This document shows, piece by piece, positions 1-11,955 of a DNA stretch of 64,000 bases (within the stretch, counting starts at the first letter, position 1; every line of letters starts with the position of its first letter). The stretch is from Lophium mytilinum. Lineage: Eukaryota > Ascomycota > Dothideomycetes > Mytilinidiales > Mytilinidiaceae. The notes under the pieces were generated by a model, which saw only the letters and a list, made by a program, of their open reading frames with translations, made no database searches and had not been told where the DNA came from. The stretch is from assembly GCA_010093605.1 (NCBI GenBank), contig MU004181.1, positions 3,378,215 to 3,442,214 on the forward strand, read 5' to 3'. A program made the translations under genes and the position numbers.

Positions 1-746
1 ATTGCGGACTGCACGCGAGCACTCGAGCTCGACCCCACCTACACTAAAGCCAGAAAGACAAAGGCCAAGGCATTAGGAGAGTCTGGAAATTGGGAGGAGG
101 CTGTTCGCGACCTGAAGGCAATTTACGAGGCCAACCCCCAGGAACCAGGCATGGCGAAGGAGATTCGGAACGCAGAGCTAGAACTAAAGAAGAGCAAGAG
201 GAAGGACTACTACAAAATCCTCGGTATCGAGAAAGATGCCACCGAAACCGAGATCAAAAAGGCATACCGGAAACTGGCCATCGTACATCATCCAGACAAG
301 AACCCAGATGACGAACAGGCTGCAGATAGATTCAAGGAAATTCAGGAGGCGCACGAAACCTTGAGCGATTCACAGTAAGTTACACAAGTCCTTATCTTGA
401 TAGAATCGATACTAACACTCATCCAGGAAGCGAGCGCGATATGACAGCGGAGAAGACCTCATTGATCCGTCAGAGATGTTCGGAGGTGGGGGTGGCTTTG
501 GCGGCATGGGCGGCGGCGGTGGCGGTGTGCAGATAGACCCTGAAATGCGTAAGTCAGGTTCCTCGCGACTTCATATGTACCCTCAGACTAACGATATCAG
601 TTTTCAACATGTTTGGGGGGACCGGTGGTGGTGGTGGAGGGGGTAGCCCCTTTGGCTTCGCTGGCGCGCAGGGTGGCAGCCCCTTTGGGCAGCGCTCTGG
701 CGGGCGACGAGGGCAACAATATCCAGGCGGGTTCCCATCGTTCTAG
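1..746 (+). CDS. TPR/J-domain co-chaperone (DNAJC7-like), 3' part
   Basis: The gene enters from the left edge, so its start and most TPR repeats are missing. Exons are 1-374, 427-548 and 601-746, joined in frame across two short introns (GTAAGT donors). The first ~45 residues look like the last TPR helix pair ([23 protein letters not shown]). A J domain follows, beginning KDYYKILGI with the HPD motif inside HHPDKN, which stimulates Hsp70 ATPase. The tail is Gly/Phe-rich with runs of Gly. TPR repeats followed by a C-terminal J domain is the architecture of DNAJC7/TPR2, which moves clients between Hsp90 and Hsp70. Family assignment is firm; the exact orthologue is inferred because the N-terminus is absent. 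Confidence 0.9.
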
Positions 747-1754
747 GAGTCTTCCGCAAAGCAATCCCCGCTTCAACCCATTTGCATATGTTGTTTCTAC
801 TAGGTCAGACCCCTTGGAGTTCCGGAAGCTTGTTAAAAACTGGGCAACGCGCCTTATGCGTTCTCATAGATCAGCCTGGGTTTCGTATCCTAGATCCGCA
901 TCTGGATCTGGGTGGCTTTGAAGCGAGCATTGCATAGTTTCTCCTTTGCAGGCACGGTGGTGGTAGGACACTTTTCTTGTAACAACTCATTCAAGAGATC
1001 TGACTAGAGGTTGATAAAGGCGCAACGCCGGTAATTGCCAAGTTTGCTTCCATCTGTGCTGTGGCGTGTTGTAGTGTGTTGCCGGGATGAATTCTGTGCA
1101 TAGCTTCTTGCTGCCGTCATAGGTGCTTCTCAGAACACCTTCACATTCTGGGAAATATGGACTTTTATCATTCCAAACAACGGGTAAGTTTGACACGTCC
1201 CTCAAATCGGGTATCTGTCCACTTGCTTTTCATTTCTGGGGCTCAAATGAAGACTCCCTTGATATTCGCGAACTGTGTTGAAGCACCTCATGCAGCGGCA
1301 AAGTATTTTACGCAGATGATTATTGCTCTTGCACTGTTCGTGCTTTTCGACATCTCGTACACATCAAAGCACTCATATTTCCCGCTATGCTGGGCTTCGA
1401 GGTTGGAGCTGGGCGGCGAGGCGCTCGAGGGCGGCTTCTTCTTTTGGAGCAACCTTGATCCGACGTGACCTCACCTCCAACCTCCACTCTCGTCTCAAAT
1501 TTCTTTTTCTCCATCTCCTTCCACCACCTTCCCGTAACGCGTACGTCCAAGCGGACATCAGATGTAAGTCCGCTACGATATAGGACTGCGACGAGTTGAT
1601 TCGAATGGCGAGAGCAGAAGACGGCGAAGGCACGCTGCGGATGGGCACGCCTTCAAGTCGTCCGCACATCACCGCAGTTCTTTCTCATCAGGCCTCGCTG
1701 CCGGCGCACGTCTCATAGACTCCAGATCCAGGACCTGTCGCCCAAACTTCGAAG
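747..1754. other. Intergenic, 3' flank of J-protein gene and leader of next gene
   Basis: No credible coding frame on either strand. The last ~300 bases are CT-rich and probably carry the promoter and leader of the gene starting at 1755. Confidence 0.5.
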
Positions 1755-2629
1755 ATGAAGCGAAACTGGCAAAACTACCTCGACTGGGACGACCCTATCC
1801 GTAACGCAGCAACCGAACAACAAAAACGGATGATTGCGGCCGACATTGCACGTCACCGGCGCGAGTTTGAGGCTGCTCTTCGCGAGCAGAGAATCAAGAA
1901 AGAATACGAGGAGGGCGAGCTATACTCTTTCACACCGCCGAGCAATGCCCAGCAATTCCCAGCCCAATTTCGGAGGACCCTTCATGCATACAACGGAGTA
2001 CGGAACATCTCGATACCGCGGTTCGCCGGCATTGCACATCTCTCGAATCCGATCGCTCCGTCCTTCATGTCCGCTCTACGTCGACCGCTTGATTCTACCT
2101 TTTCTATGGCTCGAGGGGTGGCTAGGCGAGTCCTACCGTTTAGATCGAAGAAGAATGCGGATTCAAGTCAAGGGAAGCAACCTCGACTCGACACCGATGT
2201 GCTTCGAAACCGCAACTCCAGCTTTGAGGGTGAAGCCCCTCCAACGGCCTCGAACTCGAGCAGGAAGCGACGAAGAATCGACGGCCGCCTGAGTCCCGAT
2301 GCTGGCTTCGTTGCGCGTAACACAATCTTTGGGCTAGGCGTGGTAAACTGTGCGTCATGCTCCTTTCTGAAGGTCTTGGCCAGCGTCATGACATTCTCGG
2401 GCTCGCCCATTAGCTTTTCATGATGCGGAGCTATTACCTACTGACGATTCAACCAGCAATTCCGACGTGGCAACCGTACCCCAACGCCGTCACTCCGGGT
2501 TCGACCCGCCTCAATCCGTTCGTCATCCAAGAGGTCATCGCCGAAGAGCTTGAACCGGAGCCCGGCCTCCCCTTCCGTCCGAAGACAGCAGAGCCTTTAC
2601 ATCCCATTGTCGAAATCATCGAGGACTAG
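1755..2629 (+). CDS. Hypothetical basic fungal protein, 255 aa
   Basis: I do not recognise this protein. Exon 1 is 1755-2349 and exon 2 is 2457-2629. The donor GTGCGT at 2350 and the acceptor after a CTGAC branch site are the pair that joins exon 1 to the exon 2 frame with strong fungal codon bias (GTC, ATC, CTC, GAG). The N-terminus is charged and helical (MKRNWQNYLDWDDPIRN, then an Arg/Glu-rich stretch). The middle is Ser/Arg-rich and includes SRKRRRID, a plausible nuclear localisation signal. The C-terminus is acidic and ends IIED. No signal peptide or membrane segment is seen. A nuclear role is only suggested. An alternative donor at 2343 would give an Arg/Ser-rich tail ending at 2638, which I think less likely. 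Confidence 0.6.
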
Positions 2630-3578
2630 GCCAGCTTAGTTGATGTCGCCTGAACCGAGATCTCCGTGAACTTTCTGCAGGATCTCCAAACTGCGCGGCT
2701 TTCCTGTTACTATGTTCCTCTCTGTTTGAGTTTCTAGGTTGAAGTTCGGGTGTCTGGGTTCTATCTGGCTGCTGAAGTGCATATCGCAGCTTCGGTCGAG
2801 GTTAGTAGATTTCGAGGTACGGCATCTCTTCGTTTCGGGAGCATGTTGGTACTATTTCGATCCCGGAGCGTCAAGGAGGCGAATTCGCTAAGGTTATGGC
2901 ATGCCTGATCTGAGGCTCTCGAGCTTGGGGTTAAGCCTTCCAAGTTTTTTTTCTTCAAAGCAAGTAATTGTAATGTGGCGAATGGCGTGGACACACGACT
3001 TTAGCCACAGTTTCTATCGAGACAGAATGTATATTATGGGCAGTAGGGAATACGGGATGTAAGAGAATAAAAGTGAATCAAGATCCCATCTCGCAATATG
3101 TGCACACTCACCTACCACTTCTTGTGGAGCTTCAATATCAAAGTTAGAGGAGATGCAGCGTTAGTCTTGACTGCGACAACTCTGAAGACTGAGCGGGCTC
3201 CCGTTGCACACGCATTCCTCCACTACTCAAGAAACGCCAACAAGATGCCAGAATCGATTCAAAATCACGTGAAATTGGTTCACCCCATGCTCCTCGCACT
3301 ACCAAAATTAGCCCAAGTCTCACGACCTGATTCACAGACCACATCAATAGTATGCCAAAAACGACTTCAAATTGCACGGACTGGCTCCACTTCATACATG
3401 TTACAACACTGAAACTAACCTAGAAATCAAGGTATAATTTAGGGTGTTCGGCAATAGTATGCCAAAATCGACTCCAAATTGCACGGTCGCGAAGTGTTTA
3501 GTGCTATGGGTGGATGATCTCAGCAGTGTGTTTGTTGCAACGGAGAACCACACTCGAAGTAAAGATCATAAATTGATT
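2630..3578. other. Convergent intergenic region
   Basis: This lies between two convergent genes and no gene is seen. It contains a near-perfect 35-bp direct repeat, listed separately. Confidence 0.5.
3345..3486. repeat. Pair of 35-bp direct repeats
   Basis: Copies at 3345-3379 and 3452-3486 match at 33 of 35 positions (both begin CAATAGTATGCCAAAA and end AAATTGCACGG). Start-to-start spacing is 107 bp. This looks like a recent local duplication; no function is evident. Confidence 0.8.
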
Positions 3579-5069
3579 CTATGCTGCCTCTACGTTTGCC
3601 ATAGCAACACGTTCTACAACCCTTACCCATCTCCGCCGTCTCCACTCTCCTTTCTTGTCGAGCCCATTGCCCTCCTCCCAAGACTTTGGCACGGGCTTTG
3701 CTTTTCCTTTACCCTTCACGCCACCCTTACTCTTCGCTGAGTTCAAGGGATGCCCGAACTCATCAATATTCTCTTCTTCGTATAGGATGTCAGTCACCCA
3801 TCTCTCTCCCTCAATCTCAACCTCGACGCCGGTGACGTATCTCTCCTCAACCCACTCCCTGCTCAGCAGATCCAGCGTCCATTTCTTGTCTCTCCAGCGC
3901 CAGCCCTTTGGCGCCTGCACGTCTTCGAAGAATCTGGTTCCGCGTGGCCTATCTCCGGCAATGCGAGCGGGCGACAGTGGGGCGTAGGGAGACGGGCTGA
4001 AAAGGAAGGATTCGTACTCCGCATCTTCTGTATGTAGAGGCCTACTCTGCAACTCAAAGATCTCCACCTCGCGGGTTTCTGGAGCGGAGGAAAGGGATAT
4101 ATCAGACTTGGAGAGCTGGAGAAGCCAGGAGCGAGCGATGGTTTCCTGCTCCTGAATCATTGCGTCTGCCTGAGTGGATTGGAGGAAAGACTGCGTGGAT
4201 GGGTGACAGGCGCATATGCCCGCCCAGCCAGAGACGAGGAAGATGGCACGCCAGGGAAGAAGGTGCGATGTAATGAATAGCAGGCAAGCTGTTGCACTTA
4301 ATAGTAGGAAGAGGACTGAGGACAGTGCTTCGTTGGAAAAGTTGGTCGGTGGAGCGAGAGCGGCGATTAAGGAGTCGTGTACCTTGCTGAAATCCTCCAT
4401 AACGTTCTGTAAGTCTCGCATATTGCGGAAAAAGTCTTTGCTCAGCTCCGGGGCGGGTTTGATGTTTTGAGCAGGGGCGAGGGGCGGCCCAGCGAGCGGA
4501 TATAGGTCTGTAGGCTGGTTGCTCGGCGGTGGAGGATGGCGCGTTAGGAAAGCTGGAACCATGATGAAAAAGAGGCAGAGGGCTAGCGGGACGACCGGGA
4601 GGAGCGTTGGCTCGAGACAGATGAATGTGTAGACAGCGAGAAAGGATAGCGTCTGAGTAGGCTCCTTCCAGCTGAAGAGCTGGATCATGCGGTTTTGAAA
4701 GACAAAAGCAACGCCGATTCTGGCGTTGAAGCGGCGGAAGTTGTTGGACATGATAGGCAGACTGAAGCCTGGTCGGTCAACGTATTCCCGCGATCGTCTA
4801 TCCTTCACGCCGTCAGGCGCATCCTGCGGCAAGACCTGCTGGAGAAGCATGGTGAACAGACGGTCCGACATGGTGCTTGGAGACTCGGGCCTGGCTGGAT
4901 GGCTCCCCAGATTTTCTAAGCGCTCCTTGAGCTTGCCGGGCGGGAGTGCTTGTCTGAAGGCATCCCGTTTGCGAGGCGTGGTGGGGACGTCATCATCAGG
5001 CGAAGTAACTCGAAGGACCGGAATAGGGTCGCCGCGGTTCACAATGGCGTCTGAGCTGTCTTTCTCCAT
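3579..5069 (-). CDS. PEX23/PEX30-family peroxin with dysferlin domains
   Basis: A single 496-codon exon. After a ~65-residue Ser/Pro-rich N-terminus comes the start of a Pex24p-type domain (MSDRLFTMLLQQVLP). Two hydrophobic clusters follow at about residues 137-175 and 255-297, consistent with hairpin-like membrane insertion. The C-terminal third carries a dysferlin pair: a DysFN-like block (GWRWRDKKWTLDLLSREWVE, then a WVTD element) and a DysFC-like block (GEWRRRRWVRVVERV). In yeasts, Pex28-Pex32 proteins of this type sit in the ER or peroxisome membrane and control peroxisome number and ER contact sites. Length fits the family. Family assignment is strong; which yeast paralogue it matches is not determinable here. 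Confidence 0.88.
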   Translation of the reverse strand: MEKDSSDAIVNRGDPIPVLRVTSPDDDVPTTPRKRDAFRQALPPGKLKERLENLGSHPARPESPSTMSDRLFTMLLQQVLPQDAPDGVKDRRSREYVDRPGFSLPIMSNNFRRFNARIGVAFVFQNRMIQLFSWKEPTQTLSFLAVYTFICLEPTLLPVVPLALCLFFIMVPAFLTRHPPPPSNQPTDLYPLAGPPLAPAQNIKPAPELSKDFFRNMRDLQNVMEDFSKVHDSLIAALAPPTNFSNEALSSVLFLLLSATACLLFITSHLLPWRAIFLVSGWAGICACHPSTQSFLQSTQADAMIQEQETIARSWLLQLSKSDISLSSAPETREVEIFELQSRPLHTEDAEYESFLFSPSPYAPLSPARIAGDRPRGTRFFEDVQAPKGWRWRDKKWTLDLLSREWVEERYVTGVEVEIEGERWVTDILYEEENIDEFGHPLNSAKSKGGVKGKGKAKPVPKSWEEGNGLDKKGEWRRRRWVRVVERVAMANVEAA

Positions 5070-7170
5070 GATGGAGGTTAGGAGGACGTAGAGTGTCGCT
5101 GGCGGCGTTGATATCGCGTGGTACTAGGTAGGGGTAGGTAATAGTACGCAGCTTAGTGAATTAGGTAGCACGTGAAGACGGGACGGTGACGAGCAATGGT
5201 GGGGTGCACGGGCCACTCTAATTTGTTTAATGTACATCTCCCAAGGTTCAGCTTCCGTTCAACCACACACAAACTCGATTTTGCGCAAATTGAGTCTTTA
5301 TAGCTCCATGCCTATAGGTGGCCTCTGAAGCACACTCAGGCAGTTTTCTGACAACGAAACCGAGCGGCACGCAGAGATCCATCGCAACCAAAGGCCATCT
5401 TCCAAGACACAACTAGATCAGGCTACTTCTGTTCAGCTTCTATAGGCCCACATACTTGCTTCGCCATGGCATTCCCAATAAATCGAGGAATATTTCGATC
5501 CTCAAGACAAACTGGGTAACGCTAGCAACCTCGTCTTCGGCATCGTGGTGAGCTTCCTGCGAATGACCAGCCGTACTTCAACTCCCTTGGGCCCCTACCC
5601 GACGAGAGCGGCGACTTCGCACATCATCGAAGCTTTCCGTGCTGATTACCCTGCTCAAAAGGTAACGTGCAGGGAAGAGCATCCATAATTGAGAGAAGGC
5701 ACATTGACAGATTATGTTCTCCGGTAGGCAACCGTTCCTGGCGCTGTGGACAATATCAACCAAGCCAACGACCACAGGGCTAGTAATTGGGACCTCCTTG
5801 AAGGGCTTCTTATGGGTATCAGCGAGACCTACTCCAAGCTTGCTAGTCTTCCCGAAACGTTCTTTTCGCCATGCCAGACATGAACTCTGCAGGCCGCTCC
5901 ATTCATGTCATCGACAAGCTCGGAAGCTGAGAGCGCACTCGTGGCCCTCCAGAAGCCCCATACTCCTATCGTTAGGCTGCTACTGGTAGGTCTACTACAT
6001 AGCCCGCGTTTGAGTGCGAGTCGTATCATCGCTATCCCTGAATCTTCTCAATCTATCCTTTTAGAAGAAGAAATATGCAGACGCGGGAGCCTGAGTCGGC
6101 GGACGATCTCCCAGTTGCGAGCAGGTGGACCGGAAACTTTGTGTGACTACTAAATCTAAGGTTAAGGCGGAAATGTTGTTGATCGGAGATTTGATTGTGA
6201 AGGGTGAATATGCGAGACGGAATGTCAAAAAAATGTCGATCGGCACGTTCCTGCAGCCACCAACAGTCCAATCATAGCTTTTTCCAGGCCTGCAACGGCG
6301 AATACGTACCCATGCAATTTTTATTCTGCAAACGTTTTCTCTGCAGCCGGAGTCAAGTACCGGACGCACTCTGGCTGAATGCGGCATCCACATAAGCCTA
6401 GGATGTTGTTTAGGGGATACAATCATACCACCATTTTACAGTTGCACGCCCTCTGACTTGCGCCTACGCTATGCTGAACCTACAAGTCATAAGCCCCTCG
6501 TCTCTGTCTGGAATATGCAGTGGTACAGACCCCGTTCAGGCCGTTCATGCGCGCCCCGGACATGTAGCACAGTGCCAGTGAACCGCACCTGTCAGTGTGC
6601 CTTTTATAGTGCTTCATGAGGTCCTCGTGCCCAACCAGGCTTCGCTGGATGCCGCTCTGCAGCGTCGCGAAGGTCGTCGCGCTGGACGTGTGGGCCCTGA
6701 GCGTTTCCCGGGGAGCCTGTTGTTGTGATATGGCGGCGAATAGTTGTCGAGCGCATGGTCCAATATGCAAATCTGGCCGGGGTCGCGGCCAGAGACATTA
6801 GCGGGCGCCCTCTCCACGCCTATTCCGATAGCTTAACGACTACTCTGCACCTCATCTGGACCCTCAACTTCTCCTGGCCGTGTCCACGCTGAGACTCAGC
6901 CTCGACTCCTCTGCCTCGACGCTGGCTTGCCCGTTTGTTGACCCCCTCTTCCCCCTCCGCTTCCCGTCAGACACTCTTCCGCTCCTGGCACACGACATGC
7001 CATCTCACTCGTAGCCAAATCTCCAAGCCTCGAGCTTGGAGATCCGCACTGCATAGGAGAAGGCTCATCTGGGACGCCCCCGACCGCGTCCTCGCAACTC
7101 CTGCTCGGCGATCCTCACCGTCGACAGCCAGGCCCACCGCAATCTTGAGCTAGACCGAGCCCTGGAAAGT
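5070..7170. other. Intergenic region between divergent genes, with possible gene relic
   Basis: This separates the minus-strand peroxin from the plus-strand kinase. No intact gene is found. Around 5450-6010 on the plus strand there are short coding-like pieces in different frames, described under findings. The last ~350 bases are CT-rich, as expected for the long leader of the kinase gene. Confidence 0.5.
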
Positions 7171-10100
7171 ATGACGGCCCAGCTCACCAGCTCAGGGCTG
7201 CTTCGCACGATGGATTCTGTCCTCCCGGTGCCCAGGGCAGACACTGCTGAAGAGTCCAGCGGTTCTGGTGGTAAGAATGCTCCGTCTACAGGCAGCACCT
7301 CCCCGTCTCAACTGCCCCTGCCAATGGATGGTGTCGAGAACAAAGCAGCTGATGGGTGAATAACAGCAGAGGGACACGTCCGGCGGAAGTTTCAGCGGAC
7401 AGCCAGCCAGCACGAGAGCAGCCAGCGGAAACAGACTGCCCCCAGCTCGACGTCGCAGCCCCGACCGTTCGCGGGTGCAGAACCAAAGGCCGTCTTCAAC
7501 GCGCGCCGGCGGTCGATTCGCGAACACCAGGTACCCCAAGGGCCTCGCCCCCTCGGGCTGCAGTCCAAGAGGTGAGTCTATTTGCAGTTGCTCCACCAGC
7601 CTGTCCATGGCCATGCCACAAACAAAGACGAACAAAACTGATGCCCGTGCAGGGTGATCAGCGACGCAGGTGCCCCTTCCAACGCCAACTCCTCATCGAC
7701 CCGCTCTTTCCTCCCTACCTCGACCAGCGACAACTCGTTTGCCAATTCCTCACGAGCTGCGAACCCTCGCTTCAGCTTTGGCAAATCCTCTGATGGCTCC
7801 AAAGACTACACCGACAGCAGCGGCTCCTACGACTTCCTCCCCTCTGTCAACTTCGACGACTTCCATGCCAGCATCTCCTCCTACGATCCGCAATTGAGTG
7901 ACTTTCCCGCCCCGGGAGGTGGAGGAGTCCTACTCGCGAACGCGTCCATGAATAGCAATACAACTGCTGCGTTGGAAAAGGGTCCGGAGACGCGTGTGGC
8001 TAGGAGCTCCTCTCTAATCCGCCGGATGAGCGACAGACGGCAGACATCCCAAATCTCAAACTCCACCACCGATTCCAACTCGATGCCCCCTCCAAGTGCT
8101 CCGCTATCGCTTCGATCCCGCCGCCAAAGCCAGTTCCCTGCACCTGCACCTGCCAACCCCGCGGCGCGCCCTCCGAGAAAGTCGGTTGGCCCGGGGTTCC
8201 TCGCCAGCGAACCACGCGAAAGCAGGACTGAACTGTCACGGCCGATGTTCGAGAGCAGACAGTCGGGACTGGGTCGCGCTCCATCAATCGGGAAAAATCG
8301 TCGTGGGACTCTTGGACCGAGCATAAACCTAGGTACGGAGCTGCCGCGACCGTCCAATGCGGCCCGGGCCTCCAAGGCAAAATCACTGCTACCTCCGTCA
8401 ACGCAAATTCCAGGGAATCTAAGCGCCCAGTCTCTTACACCAGACCATGGAGGCCGCAATTCCACTTTTGGGGGTGCAAACTCACCAGGCAGGTCTACTG
8501 GGCAAAGAAACGGTGGCCAGACTCCTTCGTCTTCCTCGAGCAAGAGACAATCCACTGCGCATCATGCAGGCGGCCTTGGTGCACGAACAATTAGCCCCAC
8601 CGACGCTCGAAGACTGAAACGTATGTCTATGATGCCAGGTGTGCCAGGGATGCCCCACACACCTCCTACCCCTCAACCGGACTTCACGATGGATAGCAGA
8701 TCTACGTCTCATTCGCCCGCAGCACCTTTCAGAAAAAGCTCTACGCCCTCGTCGGCACGAGCTACTCCTGATCATAACAGCATTAACCGCAAGTCCTTTG
8801 GATCAGGGTTATCCCTGTCTTCAACCTCAAGCGCCAACTCTTCACGTCCTGCTAACGGACTGCAACTTCGAACAAGCCACATTTTGTCCTCTTCTCGATT
8901 GCCAACTCCGAAACCAAGGAATGTGCACAGTTCCGCAGGCGCCTCGGAGGAAGAAGTCCCCCCTGTTCCTGCAATCCCAAAGGCATACGAATCACCGAAG
9001 GACCCTGATAATAGTAACTTCTCTTCATTGAGAGCCCCCGTACCACTAGGCGATGAACCCGAGATGTCACCTCTCTATCATCATAATACTGCTGGGGAAG
9101 TATCCACTCATGAAAGCACGGCCTCAAAACAACCAAGGCCTGGTCTACAGAAGGCGCACAGCAGCATCAGACATAGGCGGGGTCTGACCGTTGGTTCGAC
9201 TGGGTCGGATGCGGACAAGGCCCCCGCGATGCAGATTGCTGCTCGGAAAAACCTCCAACCGATCCGGCTTCCTCCTCTCAACCTACTCCCGCTAGGTACG
9301 CCATTCAACAACAAGATATCGTCCATGCCGGCCCCATCTGCAGAAGTGGATCAACGACATGCAACGCCTCCACCAAAGCGAAACATCACCAAGACGCCGA
9401 GCACACCAATGACAGCTTCAAAGGCGACATTCTTTTCCAAGAGCAACAACGCAGATGAACTCTACTCCTTTCATGGCCAATTGCGGAGTAGTAGTTCGGC
9501 ATACAACTTGAGATCTGATCCGCCGCCGTATCAATCTCATGGTTCTTCAGCGATGCCAATACCTACCAATAATAACCGGCAAATTACTACACCATTCGCA
9601 TCTGCGTCTCTACCAAAGAACAGCGGCGACTTTGGAAACTTGAGGTCAAGACCTAGTGGAGAATACAAATTGAGTGATACGGACACTGAGGTGCCAGTAA
9701 CGAAGGTAGCCGGCCCACGCTTGCTCACCAAGAAAGACAGCTCATCTCAACATACATCAACATCAACCGAGCCAGAAACACCCTCATCTGGATCGTCTTT
9801 GAGGCGGAAGCTCAGCTTGGGTGGCTGGAGGAGAAGTTCGTCGAAGGCGTCTCATGCATCACACGCCTCACAATCGCACATTGCACTACATAGAGGAGAT
9901 GAGCAAGGGCCTCAACCGCCAAGCCACAACGGCATGCCTCCGCCCAAGCTGCCTGCGTCTGCTACCTGGAGTGGGCCGATGCCAAGTCCCAGCCCCTCTC
10001 ATAGATCCAAGCCGTCCCTGGAGGTGAGGAGGCGCCAGCCTTCTGCAACGGCCGTCATGAGCGACACCGAACTTGACAAGTCACAAGGCCCCAAATCCAA

Positions 10101-11955
10101 CCGAATCACCAATAACCAAGCGCCCCCAGCATACTCTAATGCCTCAACCAATGGGCCAAACCCAAGGTCGGCTTCGTCGATTCTATCTCCGATGCAACGG
10201 ATACTGGGCGGCTCCAAAAACCCACAGACTGCTGTTAAGATTCGCCAGCAAGACCCGAGTGTTGACCGAGAGGATCTGGCCGCCGACGAAGAGATGCGAA
10301 AGCTTGCGACCAAACGGAAAGACTTCGAAGCTGCAGCACGTGATGTAGACGATCTCCGAAAGCGAGCAAAGCCACAGGAACGGGTCAGCCCTGCTCAGGC
10401 TCTTCAGATGGTCAATCTCAATATCTTCGAGCGAGGCGAGATCATTGACTATAAAGAGATTTATTTCTGTGGCACGAAAAATGCTAAGAAACACGTTGGT
10501 GACCTCAACGCACAGACCGCCAATTTCGGCTATGACGACGATCGAGGTGACTACAACATTGTGCTTGGGGATCATCTTGCCTATCGGTACGAGGTTGTGG
10601 ATCTTTTAGGTAAAGGAAGTTTCGGACAGGTTGTTCGGTGCGTGGATCACAAGACGGGTCTTCTAGTGGCGATTAAGATCATCCGCAACAAGAAGAGGTT
10701 TCATCAGCAAGCTTTAGTCGAAGTCAACATCTTACAAAAGCTGCGTGAATGGGTAAACTATATCCTTCCGGTCTTATCAAGCAAGTGCTAACAATTCAAA
10801 AGGACCCCGACAATAAGCACAGTATGATTAACTTCACACAAAGCCTCTACTTTCGCGGCCATCTCTGCATATCCACCGAACTTCTTGGCATGAATCTCTA
10901 CGAGTTCATCAAAGCCCATGACTTCAAGGGCTTCTCGTTGAGGCTCATCCGACGCTTCAGCAAGCAGATGCTGAGTTCTCTAGTGCTCTTGAAGAGCCAC
11001 CGTGTGATCCACTGCGATCTGAAACCAGAGAACATCCTCCTCGCGCATCCTCTACACTCAGAAATCAAGGTCATCGACTTCGGATCCAGCTGTTTCGAGA
11101 ACGAAAAGGTCTACACCTACATCCAGTCACGGTTCTACCGGTCTCCCGAGGTTATCCTTGGTATGAGTTACGGAATGCCAATTGATATGTGGAGTTTGGG
11201 GTGCATTCTTGCCGAGCTACTGACGGGATACCCGATCTTCCCCGGAGAGAACGAACAGGAGCAACTAGCTTGCATCATGGAGATATTCGGTCCACCTGAG
11301 AAGCACCTGATCGAGAAGAGCAGCCGTAAGAAGCTGTTCTTCGACTCGCTCGGAAAGCCTCGAGTAACAGTCTCTGCTAAAGGTCGCCGACGCCGGCCAA
11401 GCTCCAAGACTTTGCAGCAGGCACTCAAGTGCGACGACGAAGCTTTCCTTGATTTCATCTCCCGTTGCCTCCGATGGGATCCAGACAGGCGGATGAAGCC
11501 TGATGAAGCGATGCTGCACGAGTTTGTGACGGGCACCAAACGGTTGGTCCGTCCGAGGGCACCTACCAACGGTGTATCGAGTGTTGGGTCGCCTGTGAAA
11601 CGCTACAATACTGTGCAGACTCCGCAGCGCACCCGACCACTTCCTGAGCCACCAGCGACCAGCTTCAAAAACGGAATGGCAGTGCCGGTTGCTCGAGACG
11701 CGTCGAGCAGCTCGCCGGTCAAGGGCCCACCTAGGCGACACTCTACGGTGCAAGGGGTCCAGGTGGGCGCAGGAGTGAAACGTGCTGCGAACGGAGCCCC
11801 TCTAAACGCATCTAGCAGTCTTCCTCGAGTGGCCCAAAGGAGTATTTCCGGGAAACCTGATCTGGCTTCGGCGGCTGCAATCGCCAGTCTGGTAAGCCAA
11901 GCCAAAGTCCACGAGAAAACGCAATGTGCTAACATCAAAATAGAAGTCCCGGTGA
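7171..11955 (+). CDS. POM1: DYRK-family protein kinase, Pom1-like
   Basis: Exons are 7171-7270, 7367-7571, 7653-10752, 10803-11891 and 11944-11955, about 1501 aa. Roughly the first 1000 residues are a disordered Ser/Pro/Thr-rich region. A DYRK-homology box (NFGYDDDRGDYNIVLGDHL) precedes the kinase domain at about residues 1080-1400. That domain has the Gly loop GKGSFGQV, the VAIK lysine, the HCDLKPEN catalytic loop, DFGSS, and the activation loop YTYIQSRFYRSPE with the YxY tyrosines that DYRKs autophosphorylate. In fission yeast Pom1 forms cortical gradients that set polarity and mitotic entry; the same role here is inferred. The last intron (donor GTAAGC, branch GCTAAC) gives the ending LKSR; if retained, the frame runs to 12005 (1535 aa). 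The first ATG is chosen because splicing from it keeps the frame. Confidence 0.9.

Noticed and set aside
7881-8555. 224-codon frame antisense to the DYRK N-terminal region
   Set aside because: Shadow of a Ser/Pro-rich coding exon.
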